A stretch of 64,000 nt of DNA from Apiospora phragmitis (GCA_038363925.1 JAQQWL010000001.1:2842024-2906023), one strand, 5' to 3'; counted from the first letter of the stretch, positions 48,601 to 61,000 are shown. Program-made: numbers and translations. Notes: generated from the letters alone by a model not told the origin.

Positions 48601-51600
48601 AGCGTGGTAATTCCGTTGAAAAGCGTACGTCGGCAACTCCACCCTCCTGCAGCCGAATGGCTTGAAAAATGCCGACCAATTGATGGATAGGTGCCTGGTA
48701 TGCAAACCGGCGAGGCTGCGGCCAAGAACTGACATGCCGTCTTGACTCCTAATGAGCGAAGGCAGCCAAGTGTGCGATCCGGAATATTGGCTGTTCGCAA
48801 GAGTAGCCACGCCCAAGCCACATAGCACAGGCTGGGGTCCCAGCTCCAGGAAGACCTCGGCACCCTGATCGGACAGTTCCTGGATCCCATCACGGAAGCG
48901 AACTGGCTCGCGCGCCTGTCGAACCCAATAATCGGCTATTTCTAGCTCGCCAGGCTCGGCTAACTTCCCGTATACGCTGCTGACAATGCGCATCCGAGGT
49001 CTCTTGAATTGTATTGTTTCGGCCACATCTCGGAACTCGTCAAGCATGCCATCCATGTGGCGGGAGTGAAACGCATGGCCAGTTGCTAGACTTGTGGTCT
49101 TGCGGCCCAGCCTCGAAAAGTATCCTGCCATCTTCTCGACCGAGGCAGCGTCGCCCGAAACGACTGTCTGTCTGGGCGCATTGTACAGTCCGATGTCCAC
49201 GCTTTGAGCAACTTCTAACTCGCCAATGGCGGCTGTAACCTCGGCCGCGGTAGCTTCCAGCGACATCATCATCGTGTCGCCGGACTGAGCCTGCATTAAT
49301 CGGCCGCGTGCCGCCACCAGTCGACAGCCATCGGTCAAGTTCATGACTCCTCCCACATGGGCTGCCACCAGCTCGCCCAGGCTGTGACCGAGAACAAGTT
49401 CTGGTGTCACCCCCCAGCTCTGCCACAGTCGCCAGAGTGCTACCCCCACGGCGAACAAAGCGGGCTGACCAAAGTCGGTGCGCTTCAGCATCTCCGCCGC
49501 TTGACTAGCAGGTTCTGCCCACATGACATCGAGCAGTGGCCGCTCCAGTTGGGTAAACTTGGCTACGATCTCATCGATGGCCTCACGGAAGATAGGGTGC
49601 GACTCATACAGATCCTTGCCCATACCTGGCCACTGGCTTCCTTGGCCTGTGAAGAGCATAGCCAGCTTGGGTGTTTTGGGAGTCTCCGTGGCATACGACG
49701 CGAGAGAGCTTGGCTGCATGATCGACTTCAACTGGTCTGTGAGCTCGAGTCTGCCTCTGGTCAACAACACCTCTCGCAATCGAAATTGGGTGCGAGTAGT
49801 CGCCAGAGAAAAAGCCACATCCTTGAGGCTCGTGTCATCGTCCAACCCGTCGATATGTCGATAGAGCTTCTCAGCCTGCATCCTCAGCGCTGCTTCGGTG
49901 TGTCCTGTGATGATGAAGGGGAGACTGTCTAGCCTTGGAGCCACTCCGCTTGGCACCTCGGAAACCGGATCTTTGCTCGGCGATTCTTCCACGATCACGT
50001 GAGCATTCGTGCCGCCAATACCAAAAGCGTTGACACCAGCCCGGCGTAATCGATTACCTCGCAAAGGCCACAGTCGTTTGTTCAGCACTGGAGCCATCTT
50101 GGCACGATCCCAGTCTACCGCCGGGGTAGGCTTGGTGACATGTAAGGTTGGCGGCAGTGTGCTATTCTGCATGGACAGTATGACCTTGAGCAATCCCACT
50201 AGCCCAGCAGCCGCTTGCGTGTGGCTGATGTTGGACTTCGCAGAGCCCACCAACAACGGCTCCGAGCTGATGCGGGTTGGACCAAACACCTCGGCAAGCG
50301 CGGTGGCCTCGATGGGATCGCCCAGCTTGGTGCCGGTGCCATGCGCTTCGATATAGTCGATATCGCCCGGTTGCAGCCCGGCCGCACGGAGAGCCGTGTG
50401 GACCAGTCGTTGCTGAGCCGAGCCGCTCGGTGTCGTCAAAGTCGCACTGCGCCCGTCATGATTGACAGCCGTTCCGCGTATCACCGCGTGGACGACATCA
50501 CCATCGCGCTGCGCATCCGACAACCGCTTCAGGACCACAGCGACGCAGCCCTCGGACCACCCTGTACCTTGCGTGTCGGCGGAGAAGGATCGACAGCGCC
50601 CGTCGGGTGAGGTACCATGCAGCCGGCTGAACTCTACATGCAGCCCGGGATTCAACATCAGGCTTACACCTCCCGACACAGCCATGTCACATTCGCCTAG
50701 GCGCAGCGCGTTGCAAGCCAGGTGAGTCGTCACCAGCGACGACGAACATGCGGTGTCGATGGTCATGGCCGGGCCTTCGAGGCCCAGGTGGAAGGAGATG
50801 CGACCGGACATGGTGCCTGCGGACGAGCCGGTGACCGTGTATCCGTCGAGACACGCCAGGTCTTTGACGGCGTTCGGGTTGAGAGCTTGATGGGACAAGA
50901 TGTTGCTGGTGCCAATGAAGACGCCCGTCTGGCTACCCCCTCAGCTGCTCCATCGTGTACCCCGCGCGCTCTAACCCTTCCCAACAAGTCTCCAGCATCA
51001 TGTACTGTGCAGGGTCGAGCGAGCGCGCCTCTCGTGGTGAGATGCCAAAGAACGAGATGTCGAAAGCGTCGATGGAGCGAATGAAACCACCCCGAAGTGA
51101 CGCTTCCGAGGTTGAGTTCTCATGATCAGGCCAGCGGCCCTCCGGCACGTCGGTAATGGCATCGCCGCCGCGTTCCAGCAGATCCCAAAAGCCCTGGGGC
51201 GTCGTAATCTCACCGGGAAGCCGTAATGCCATTGAGACAATGGCGATATCCTCGACAGTTTCGGGAGGGAGTCGGGTCGGATATACGGGGATAGGGCTAT
51301 TTGTTTCAAGCGAACTGCGCAACCATGCCGCCAACGTCTTAATGGTGTAGTGTTCGAACAGCTTGGGAGCCAAAACGCGCCGGCCCAGTAGCGTTTCAAG
51401 CTCGTTTTGGACACGAATGACTCGTACGGAATCACCCCCAACCTCAAAGAAGTTGTCATCAAGCCCGATTCTGTCATGGCCAAGCACTGAAGTCCACACG
51501 GCCAGTATCTGGCCCTCCAACTCCGTAGCGGGCATCACCTCGATGACTGGCTGTGCAGGTGCCACTACCCTGGGAGGGCCATGCGGTCAATCTTGCCATT

Positions 51601-53130
51601 GGCTGTTACCGGCAGAGCCTCCATATTGACGAAGAACGCTGGGACCATGTAGGCTGGCAGTCTCTCTGTCAGCCATTTTCTCAACACGCGGCCAGTTCCT
51701 GTTCTTGCGTCCTGGCTTTTGGTATCGCCGAGTGCTCCCATGGAGGTCACGTAATACGCCACGAGTCGATCTTCGCGACACAGTACTACTGCCGCAGCGA
51801 CATCGTTGTGCGTAGTCAGAGCGGCCTCCACGTCGCCCAGCTCAATCCTGTGGCCCCGGACCTTGACCTGCTGGTCGATCCTGCCCATCACAGACAACTT
51901 CCCCGGATCCACCCATCGAGCAAGATCCCCGGTCCGGTACATCAAGCCGCCATGGAAAGGGTCGCGAAGAAAGCTGGATCGACTCAATTCCTTGTTGTTG
52001 CGATAACCACGGGCCACTACAGACCCTCCAATATACAGCTCGCCGGGATCCCCAGTGGCCACTGGCGACAGGTTGGCGTCCAGTACATAGAGGTGGCCGT
52101 TGGCGATGGGACCACCGATGAGGATCGCCTCCCCGCGGGATACCTTCCAAATGCTTGCATACACGGTCGCCTCGGTCGGGCCATACATGTTCCACAACAC
52201 GCCACTGCACCCCAGCAAGTCATCTGCTAGCGACCTAGACAGCGCTTCCCCGCCGCACAAGACCTTTTCCAGTCGCGGTTGCCCACGCCACCCTGAAGCC
52301 AACATCATCTGCCACATGGCTGGTGTACCCTGCATCATGGTGATTTTATGCTGCTTCATGAGCCCGACCAAGGCCGAGGGATCTTTGACTTCGTGCTTCT
52401 GGGCCAAGACAACTGCGCCGCCGCACACAAGTGGCAAGTACATCTCGAGGACTGCCATGTCGAACGAAACCGTTGTGATGGCGAGGAGACGATCCCTCTC
52501 GCTGCACCCGGGTTGCTGCTGCATCGATAAGAGCAGATTGGAGACACTGCCGTGGCTAATCTCGACGCCCTTGGGCCGCCCCGTAGACCCCGAGGTGTAC
52601 ATGACGTAGGCAAGATCCTGGCTCGAGATTGGCACATCCAGGTTCCCACTATCCAGTTCGGACAGTAACATGGTATTGGCCATCAGGCACACACTACTCC
52701 AAGTCGAGAAGCATCCAGGTGCCGTGGTATCCCCTGCGACGAGCAATTTTGGAGCGGCATCTTCCATCATCTGATTTATCCGCTCTACGGGGAGCGAAGG
52801 GTCAATAGGCACGTACGCGGCCCCCGTCTTCATGACAGCCAGTAATACCGCGACGAGGTCGACCGAGCGGTCCAGCGCCACGCCAACGATATCGCCATGC
52901 TCCACGCCACGGCGTGCGAGCAATCTAGCGAACTGGTTGGCTCGCGCGTTGAGCTCCCCAAAAGCGAGGGTAGCGTCGCCACATATCAGAGCCGCATTGC
53001 CACTGTAGGCATCAGCGGCTCGTTCAAAAAGTTGGTGAAAGCACGGCCTCGGCGTTGCCGCATGGAGCGCACTACTAAATTCGGCCGCTTTCTCATGCTG
53101 AAGGCAATCTTGAGCAATCAAATCCGTCAT
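45616..53130 (-). CDS. swnK: Hybrid NRPS-PKS, SwnK-like (A-T-KS-AT-KR-ACP-reductase)
   Basis: One multidomain enzyme of about 2,500 residues. The adenylation domain comes first with no condensation domain before it (A3 TSGSTGRPKG, A5 NMYGPTEA, A7 YRTGDL). The carrier follows near 51430 (DDNFFEVGGDS). The ketosynthase has its active Cys in DTACSSS (near 50740) and EAHGTGT. The acyltransferase has GHSLGE (near 49380) and the ketoreductase GGLGGLG (near 47890). The second carrier has GIDSL (near 46980), and the terminal thioester reductase TGATGFVG (near 46670). No DH, ER or MT domain is present. In the SWN pathway this architecture loads pipecolate, extends it once with malonyl-CoA and releases it reductively toward an indolizidine. 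The frame breaks by one base near 51570, 50935, 47015 and 46230. All catalytic motifs survive. Assignment rests on domain order plus neighbours; a related non-swainsonine product remains possible. Confidence 0.88.
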
Positions 53131-53804
53131 GTTGGGCGAGTTATGAATGCAACTCCAGTTGTTACTCCTCGTTGCGCGTACGAAAGCTGGACTTGCTGGT
53201 CTTACACGAGGTCTATCACAGGCTGCTACTCGATATTATGATATGCCACGGTGTGCAATATGTACTATGCGAGGCACACTAGTCTTCGACCTATCGAGTT
53301 TTTGTCTTCTCCTTTCTGTGACGAACAAGATCCTACAGCTCTACCGATCATCCATTCGCTTAGCATGGGTGGGCCTAACCATGCCGTGTAGTTTGGACTG
53401 GCTCAGAAACTAGGCAGCAGTTGCTGCGACATACTTTTCGACATTCAGGGGTTTATTGTGGCATGCTGTCAAGGGATATAGCAGACTAGGTTCGTGATCC
53501 TCTGAAGGATAACCTAATGCAGCCTACGTCTATATCATTCCCCGCATCTCCGCTTCGTTCTTGGAGTCGCCTAGTATACGCGGGTTCGGCGATGGGTTAC
53601 ATCTTTGTCAGCAACAGAAAAGGAAAGAGGGGCATTTTCAGGTAGCTACTGCCATCTGCAATAAGTATATCCCAACCCAACGTTTCGGTCGGATCCTCCT
53701 CATCACGACGCGTGCGTCTTCACCGCTTCATACTCCACCCACAAAATTTTTTCACTCTTCAATCCTAAGGCTTGCCCCCTTTCTAGTCTATCCGCATCAC
53801 CGTC
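53131..53804. promoter_or_regulatory. Divergent promoter between the hybrid synthetase and the NmrA reductase
   Basis: A 674-base head-to-head spacer lies between two pathway-type genes and probably drives both. I could not identify a specific activator site by eye. No cluster-specific transcription factor gene is present in the window. Confidence 0.6.
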
Positions 53805-54826
53805 ATGGTAGTGGTTGCAGTCGCCGGAGGCCTCGGCGACTTGGGGAGTTTGATTACCCATGCTCTGCTGGAAACGGGCAAGCATGAGGTCTACGTTCTG
53901 TCCAGAAAGGTTTGGCAAGCTAGTCCTGCCCTCCTATGTCATTGGCTAACTCTTTTTAGACAGCGGAAAATGATCCTGGCCGCATATCACCCTTGACGGG
54001 CGAGCACTACTTTCCCGTCATTCAAACCGACTACTCATCCGAGGATGGGCTGACAGAGAAGCTCCACGAGCAAAATGTGCAAGTCGTCATCTGCGCCTTC
54101 ATCATGGACTCGGAGCCGGTGTCGGACGCCCAGATACGGTTGATCCGCGCAGCCGAGAGGTGCTCTACTGTCCGGCGCTTCGTACCCTCCGAGTTCAACG
54201 TCGAGTACGATGTCGGCGACGACGTGCTCCCCTACTCCCAGAAGCGGTTTCACATGTTGGGTCGGCAGGAGCTGGAGAAGACGCAGACGCTCGAGTACGC
54301 CTACCTGTACCCGGGCATGTTCATGGACTACTTTGGTCTGCCACGAGTACAGAGTGTGCTTCGCCCGCTGTGCTTCTTTATCGACCCGGCCCATGCTCTG
54401 GCCGTCCTGCCCGATGACGGCGAAGCCAAGATGAGCATGTCATTGACCACGGACTGTGCGCGCTACCTGGCGCTGGCGCTCGACCTGCCGACGTGGCCGC
54501 GCGTCTTGTCTACCGTCACCAGCACCGTCACCCTGAATGAGCTAGTCCGGCTCGTGGAAAAGAGCCTCGGACGCCCGCTCCAGGTTCGCTATCAGCCGGT
54601 CGGGGACCTTTTGCAACACGCAGCGGTCGATCTGCCCACCAACATGGAGATTGCCAAGAGCTGGCCCGAGTGGGGAGGCCAGGATACACTGCGTGCATTG
54701 ATTGCCGATCTCGAGGCGAGTGTCGCACTGGGTGCGTACAATTTGACGCAACTGACTGGGCATCTGGATCTCGTGAAGGAATTCGAGGGAAAAGCCCGGC
54801 ACCAAGACGCATCGAGGACGTGCTAG
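53805..54826 (+). CDS. NmrA-like NAD(P)-binding reductase (SwnN/SwnR type)
   Basis: The 323-residue protein belongs to the NmrA/isoflavone-reductase-like atypical SDRs. The N-terminal cofactor loop is AGGLGDLGSLI (residues 7-17). A 50-bp intron (53910-53959) with a canonical branch-like GCTAAC follows VYVLSRK. Other family features are VVICAFIMDS, RRFVPSEFNVEYD and YAYLYPGMFMDYFG. SWN clusters carry two such proteins, SwnN and SwnR, proposed to reduce imine or iminium intermediates. I cannot tell which this one is, so no symbol is given. It is divergent from the hybrid synthetase, 674 bases away, and tandem with the dioxygenase. The frame is intact. Confidence 0.85.
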
Positions 54827-55279
54827 AGGAGGCTTGGAGCCAATAAGTGTCGAGAAATGGGCCATGTAACTATTGTGGGGTTTCCGGGGTCTAAGTGCTT
54901 ACGGCAACATATCGGATGCATTCTTGGTATGCTATGGAACCTGCTATACGGAATCTGCATGCATGAATCACAAAATTGGCTGCGTCTATGCGAGGTACTT
55001 TAACCATCGTGGACGACTAGCTGGGGTAGATAGCTGACAAATACATCAAATATTACAGGCTCCTAGACCTCCCGGGAATAGCTTGCACCATCCTCGTCTC
55101 GGCAAGAACTCACTGGTCCCCGATAGCTGATACTAGGTTCGTGAAATCTCCGTACCAGCGCCTAGGTATTTACTGATTGCTGCTTCTAGTGGTTTCTATC
55201 TCGAATAATCCCGTTTGGTTGACAAAATCTATTTCCGGCAGTCATACATTTTCCCGTAGGCTTTCCCCAAACCGCAAGC
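54827..55279. other. Intergenic between the NmrA reductase and the dioxygenase
   Basis: About 450 bases without coding character, AT-richer than the flanking genes. It should include the reductase 3' UTR and the dioxygenase promoter. No RIP-like composition is apparent here. Confidence 0.45.
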
Positions 55280-56137
55280 ATGGCAAGCGTAGCACCCAAA
55301 TTACAGCAGGTTCAAGCCTCGGCGGGCCGTGACGCCATTCTGCGTGCTGTTCGCGAGGACGGAGCTGTCGTCATCAAATGTCTATTCACCCAAGACCAGG
55401 TCCGCCGGCTCAACGAGGAAGTCCAGCCTTCCGTCGACAAGCTCCATGTGGGATCCAGGCACACGGAAGAGTGGGTGCAAGACTTCCATGGCGACAACAC
55501 CAAGCGCCTGAACAACGTCGTCTCCTTGAGTCCTACCTTTTGCCACGAGATTCTGGAGAGTGACTTGATTCACCAGTGCTGCGAGGCCATCTACCTCGAA
55601 GATGCCGGCGGCTACTGGATGAACTCAGCCCAGGTCATTGACATCGGGCCCGGCAGCCGCGCCCAGCCGTTGCACCGGGATCAGTGGCAATTCCCCATTT
55701 TCACGCGAGCGGGGCCCGACGCCCCCGAGGCTAGCATCAACTTTGTCGTGGCGCTGACCGAGTTCACGGACGCCAACGGGGCCACCCGCGTCATTCCGGG
55801 CAGCCACCGCTGGAAAGACCTCAACGACAACGGGACCCCCGAAGACACCACCCCGGCCGAGATGGACGCCGGAGATGCCTGCTTCATCACCGGCAAGGTG
55901 GTCCACGGAGGCGGCGCCAATATAACGGAAAACGCGACGCGACGGGCTATCACACTGGTCTTTCAGTGTTCCTACCTCACCCCGGAGGAGGCGTATGCCT
56001 TCAATGTGGCCCCGGAGGTTGCGCGTACGCTCAGTCCGAGGGGTCAGCGCATGATCGGATTTCGGTCCCAGTTTCTAAAGAATAGTCCCGGGGTCTGGAA
56101 GCGGGACTACGGTGAACCGGACGAAGTGTACTGTTAG
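55280..56137 (+). CDS. PhyH-family Fe(II)/2-oxoglutarate dioxygenase (SwnH type)
   Basis: The 285-residue, single-exon protein belongs to the phytanoyl-CoA-hydroxylase-like oxygenases of fungal secondary metabolism. The iron ligands are His132 and Asp134 (LHRDQW) and distal His209 (GKVVHGGG). An Arg in ATRRAIT (about 221-222) should bind the 2-oxoglutarate carboxylate. VIPGSHRWKD is a further family signature. SWN clusters contain two such enzymes, SwnH1 and SwnH2, which oxidise the indolizidine ring. Only one is present here and I cannot say which, so no symbol is given. It is the last intact gene before the telomere, about 7.8 kb from the chromosome end, with AT-rich transposon sequence starting within 300 bases of its stop. 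Confidence 0.88.
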   Translation: MASVAPKLQQVQASAGRDAILRAVREDGAVVIKCLFTQDQVRRLNEEVQPSVDKLHVGSRHTEEWVQDFHGDNTKRLNNVVSLSPTFCHEILESDLIHQCCEAIYLEDAGGYWMNSAQVIDIGPGSRAQPLHRDQWQFPIFTRAGPDAPEASINFVVALTEFTDANGATRVIPGSHRWKDLNDNGTPEDTTPAEMDAGDACFITGKVVHGGGANITENATRRAITLVFQCSYLTPEEAYAFNVAPEVARTLSPRGQRMIGFRSQFLKNSPGVWKRDYGEPDEVYC

Positions 56138-56410
56138 TCAGGCAGCCAAGCTTCCTTTGTTATAACGTTGTGTATATAGATAGGGATTATAGCTCGAAAG
56201 ATAAAGTAATTAAGGACGCGGCATTAACTCTTATATATCCCTAGGTATTATTCCGCCGGTTATTCGAGTAGAATAACTTCGCGATTCGATATAACGCACG
56301 GGCTTGCCCCCCTCGGTTCGTAATAAGATAATACGTAATAAGGTAACGCGGTTAATTAACGCGTTATACCGCGCGCTTTTTATTTAAAGTATATCGGGGT
56401 TTATTTAACG
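56138..56410. other. Partly RIP-affected spacer or unidentified repeat relic
   Basis: AT-rich sequence with TpA excess and leftover CpG-rich islands (for example around 56330-56380) begins almost at the dioxygenase stop. It could be a relic of another transposon, or RIP that spread from the neighbouring element. Nothing identifiable remains. Confidence 0.45.
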
Positions 56411-57351
56411 TATCTTATAAGCGAATATCTTATATAAGCGAATATTTTATTCTTTTACACCCTTTTTAATAAAATATAAATTAATTTTACTATAACGTAT
56501 TTAATATATTAAAATTAATCGGAATCCTTATCTTTAGATACTTCTATATTATTCTAATAAGTGCGCGTATTATACCCGGGCTCTCTATAGATTCTATAGC
56601 GTTATAAGCGTGTTTTAAACGTCCTCGTACGGCTACTCCTCCGACGCGATTCGTTTTATAACTATTTATTAATATTTTTTTAAAACTACAGCTCTTTTTT
56701 AACTTATATACGAAATAATCTTTTATTTTATAGCCGGTTTTTTTTATACGGCGGCGCCGGCTCAACATCTTATTTATTTTTTAAAGTGTCGCGTTCTTAT
56801 TTTTTAAAAAAGTAACTCGGTATATAATGTACGTTATAGCTTTTACGATCTAATTAAAACTAATTAAAATAAACGTCGAAAAGTTATTTTAATACCGTAC
56901 GATACGGTTTCGAACGTATTCGGTTTAAGATTAAGCCTTAATCAAGTTATTTAAAGTCTTTAATTCTTAAAGAATAAGTAGGTCGAAAAACGTTCCCAGA
57001 GGTATTAAAGTATATAGCTTTACATCTAACTATGAAATAATATATTCCGGATCGTACGAGACGAGTCTTATTTTTCGAAAGCCTCCTTATATATTCGAAA
57101 CGGTGAAAATCGCTTAGAACGCTTTTAAAAACGCTAGTAGAAAGTATTTAAGATATGGGTAATATACGCCCGTATAAAATATTTAATTTCTTTCTTGTAC
57201 ACCCTTTTTAATATATAAAAACAGCCTATATTAAGAGGTTAGAGCTTATATAACGAATAAGAAAGTATATAAAGTATAATAATCGAGTTTTTTTTATAAT
57301 AAAGCTCGAAAGCTATCGAGTAATAGCTTTCGTAGCCGTTTAAGACTAAGA
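56411..57351 (-). mobile_element. Pogo/Fot1-like DNA transposon, copy 2, inverted and interrupted
   Basis: This is the same element as at 18694-20548, in opposite orientation. The TA and TIR at 56411 read TATCTTATAAGCGAATATC, which is the copy-1 TIR after CpA-to-TpA changes. The next roughly 900 bases follow the transposase 3' half of copy 1 base for base, apart from RIP-type and scattered differences. Copy 2 includes the C-terminal fragment GRLKHAYNAIES on the minus strand (near 56610-56650). Similarity stops abruptly at 57351, where a retrotransposon LTR begins, so the transposase 5' half and the other TIR are missing from the window. Confidence 0.85.
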
Positions 57352-58032
57352 GTGTTACGACTTGACCCAAACAGGCGGCCAAGATCCACCGACCGGCACA
57401 GAGCCAGGATAGCCCGAGGCGCTTACGAAATCCTACACAAAGAGCCAGTCTACGATAACGCCCTACTAACGATAATAGCCCCATTATACCGCTACAAAAT
57501 ATTAATAAATAATAATACGATAATAGTATACCACGACTAGCCGATTAAAGATAAACTATAATAAATAAACGGGAACGGATAAATAGGAATAGACGGATAA
57601 GATAAAGCAAATAACAAAGGATAACCTAAAGTCACGTATAGATAAAATAAAGGGAGCTACCGGATCACGACGCTCCTAGTAATCCAGGAGCGACGGGATC
57701 GCGACGCTCCTAACGACCCAACTCGGATTAATAAAAAAAGGATTAAATATATAACGATAAACGTTCCCTATATATTTTATATAAATACTCTTTATTTTAA
57801 TAATTAATTTAAGTATTAATCTTAACTTATTAATAAGGTAAACAGTTTTAACGAAACTATTATAAATATTTCTAAACCTACGTACCTTAATTATTTTCGT
57901 TTTTACTAGCTATTACTTATTATATTAATAAAAGCGATTTCTATTATATATTTAGATATTCTTTCGTATTACTAATATAAACCCTAGTACGTTTTATTGG
58001 GTTTCTTTTAAAACCTAAATAACGTTCGTTAC
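57352..58032 (+). repeat. Probable 5' LTR of the chromovirus (right border uncertain)
   Basis: The left border is sharp, at the junction with the interrupted DNA transposon. The first 120 bases or so are GC-rich and appear unmutated; the rest is RIP-altered. Around 57655-57710 a short direct repeat (GGATCACGACGCTCCT and GGATCGCGACGCTCCT) is separated by an inverted AGGAGCG. The right border near CGTTACA at about 58026-58032 is a guess, made because it could pair with the TGTTACG start. A primer-binding site is no longer readable. Confidence 0.45.
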
Positions 58033-61000
58033 ATTTTAATCACTTTTATTCTTATAAATTATTACTTAAACCTTTAAATAATAATACTATAAGAATTATA
58101 TTTATACCTAGCCTTAATAACACCGTCCAATAAGGAAAAACTCCTATCGCCACCCTTAATACCTCCTAACGGGACCTTGCTATAGACGTCGATAATAATA
58201 ATAATAATAACAAGCCTATATAATAAATACTAGCTAAGCGAATTAAAAAACTCGAGTAAAAGAGCGCTAACTATTAACATTATTACGTTAAGCTTAAAAA
58301 GGAGCGTAACGAGCTCTTAACTAAGGGTACCTTAAAATAGATACCTTATAATATTAATAAATTACGCGAGGAGGTGCGTCTCTTCCGCATAACTACTAAT
58401 ATTATCCAGACCCTTATTACACCAAAAAAAGTATAAAGATCAGCACGCTAACCCTTTTTAATAAAATAAGCGGAAACCTCCGAGGTTTCTTTATTTAAGT
58501 TAAGGCTTATTAACGGTTTTATAAAAAGATGTTCCAAAACGTTACCCAGCGAGTTATCTACGCCGCCTCGTTCTTTAAAAATAAAGCACTCGCTTAGTTC
58601 AAACCTTACTTAAACGAACTCGTAAAAAACAATTAATAGGTTAAATTATACCGCGCGGAGGCATAGCGTATCTTCGAGAGTTACGACGGCTTTAAATAAG
58701 CTTTTAAGTCACTCTTCTAAAACCCCGATAAAAAACGACAGGCGGAAAAAGAACTTAAAACCTTTAAATAAAAAGGATTAACCGCTTTTTACACAGCCGA
58801 GTTCCGGCGTATTATAACTTGATTAAATTATACCGAAGCTATAAAAATTATAATATATTATTAAAAACTAAAGAACAATATTAAGAACAAACTCAGCCGG
58901 CTTAACGCCCTCAATAACTTCCTCTTATATATAGAACTTATTATTAAAATCGATACTTATATATACGAGTAACGCTATAAAAAATAGGGCGGACCTTAAT
59001 AATAAATTAATTAAACCTAAGCTAACACGGGGCGACTATATTAACATAATTATATACCGCCTAGAAATATTATAACGTATAGCTATTATAATAAACCTAT
59101 AAACCTCGATATTACTAAATATAATAAGCAGGATAGAAAACTACGTAATACTTATTATAACTATTAAAGACTAGAACATTACGCTCGAAAATATCGAGCA
59201 CTAAAAAAAAAACTTCTAACAAGTCTTAAAAAAATAATATATTAACGCTATTATAATAAAGAACACCTTTATAATAATTATTAAAAATAATAACGCTATT
59301 ATTAAACACGGCAGCCTATTTTAAATAACCTATTATAATAATAAATACACTTCTTACTTAGCGGATAAAGAAGGTACCGAATAATTTTTTAAAGCCCCGA
59401 AAAGTAAGGAGGATTATAGCCGAAACGTCGCGATAATATAAAAAGAACAACCTTTCTTTTATAACGAAAATAATAGTTTAATAAATAATATTATAAACTA
59501 GTTAGAATAATTAATAAATTATAAATATTTAATAAATATATTAATAAACGAGCTAATAAGCGAGATCGCTAAATTTAAAAACCTTAGGACCAACGGGTAA
59601 TTAGCTATTCTTAGTATCCTTTATCTCGATTCGAAATACCTACGCTAAGTATTTATTACGGCCGGTTTTAATTAAAAAATCCACGGTAATTACGTAATAA
59701 AGAACGATTTATAAATTTCTTTTACTTATAAAAAACACTTCACGCTTTTATAAATCTCGTATATATACAACGCTTATATAAAACACCTTATAAAAAAACT
59801 TAAATATAAATAGTTTCTTCGAAAGATTAATAAACGACCTATTACGTAACCACACCCGGATTATATTATCAAGAAAATTCGAACATCGATCCTAAACGGG
59901 CGACGCGCGTACTTACTAATATAGGAGGACTTACGGTAACTACGGCAATACTATTTAAAAGGACAAGATTAGAAAGAGTACTTCGAAAACTAATACCTCG
60001 AATACGCCTAAGAAAAATCGCGAGCTTATAAACGTTTAAAAAAAAGCGCCTAACGCTTTTAAAACGTATAAATATATACCTAATAAGAGAACCCCTTTAA
60101 TATATTAAAGAACCTATAAAACGCTTATAAACTACCGCGAACCTAATAAACCTTTAAATTATTAAAAAAACCCGAATTTTAAATATTAAGGATAATATTT
60201 TATATAAAAAAGAGTATAAAAACACCTCCGTTAACGTATTAAAAAATACCTTATAAAGAATAAAGGGAATAATAATAACGATATAAAGATCGATCGCAAA
60301 ATATTATTAATAACTTATAAACGCAGCGTTCGGGAAATAAACGCCGCTTATTATAAAAGAACGATAATAAGCGGACTAAAATAGATCCCTATACTAAATA
60401 ACGGATAATTAAGCTATCCACGAATATATTATACTAATACTAAACGTAAAAAAAATCTATATTAAAGCGCTACTTAATAACGGAGCGTAAAGAAACTATA
60501 TTTCATTATAAATCATTAATTACCTTAAACTCGAATAATAAGAGAAAAACGCCCCATACCGATTCAGGACCGTCGATAAAAGACTTATAACCTATAACGA
60601 TAAAGAAGTACGGAAAGAAATCGCGAACTTTTCGATCAATATCGGAGGACGCTATAAATGAATCACGTGTAACATTACAGACGTCGCAGGATACGATATA
60701 ATTTTAAAGATACCCTAGCTACGGGTAAACAATCCTAAAATTAATTAAAAAATAGGTTAACTTTAATAAAATATATTAAAAAAAGGTTTAATTAATAAGT
60801 AATAATTTAAAAAACGACCCCTTAGTAAACTTAAAGTCTTTAAAATATATATTATTATTAAAAAGCCTAAGCCGAACGTCACAACGACTATACCAAAAAA
60901 GTACCGGTAATTCGAAATACTTTTTAATAAAAAACTAGAAATAAACTTACCGCCTCATATATAATAAAACTATAGAATACTTTTTAAAAATAAGAAAAAA

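Noticed and set aside
34289..53130. NRPS relic and hybrid synthetase as parts of one split gene or cluster
   Set aside because: Each has its own start region and adenylation domain, and four unrelated genes lie between, so they are separate.
57655..57715. Short repeats GGATC(A/G)CGACGCTCCT considered as a CRISPR-like array
   Set aside because: There are only two units inside a eukaryotic LTR, and they are better explained as LTR-internal repeats.
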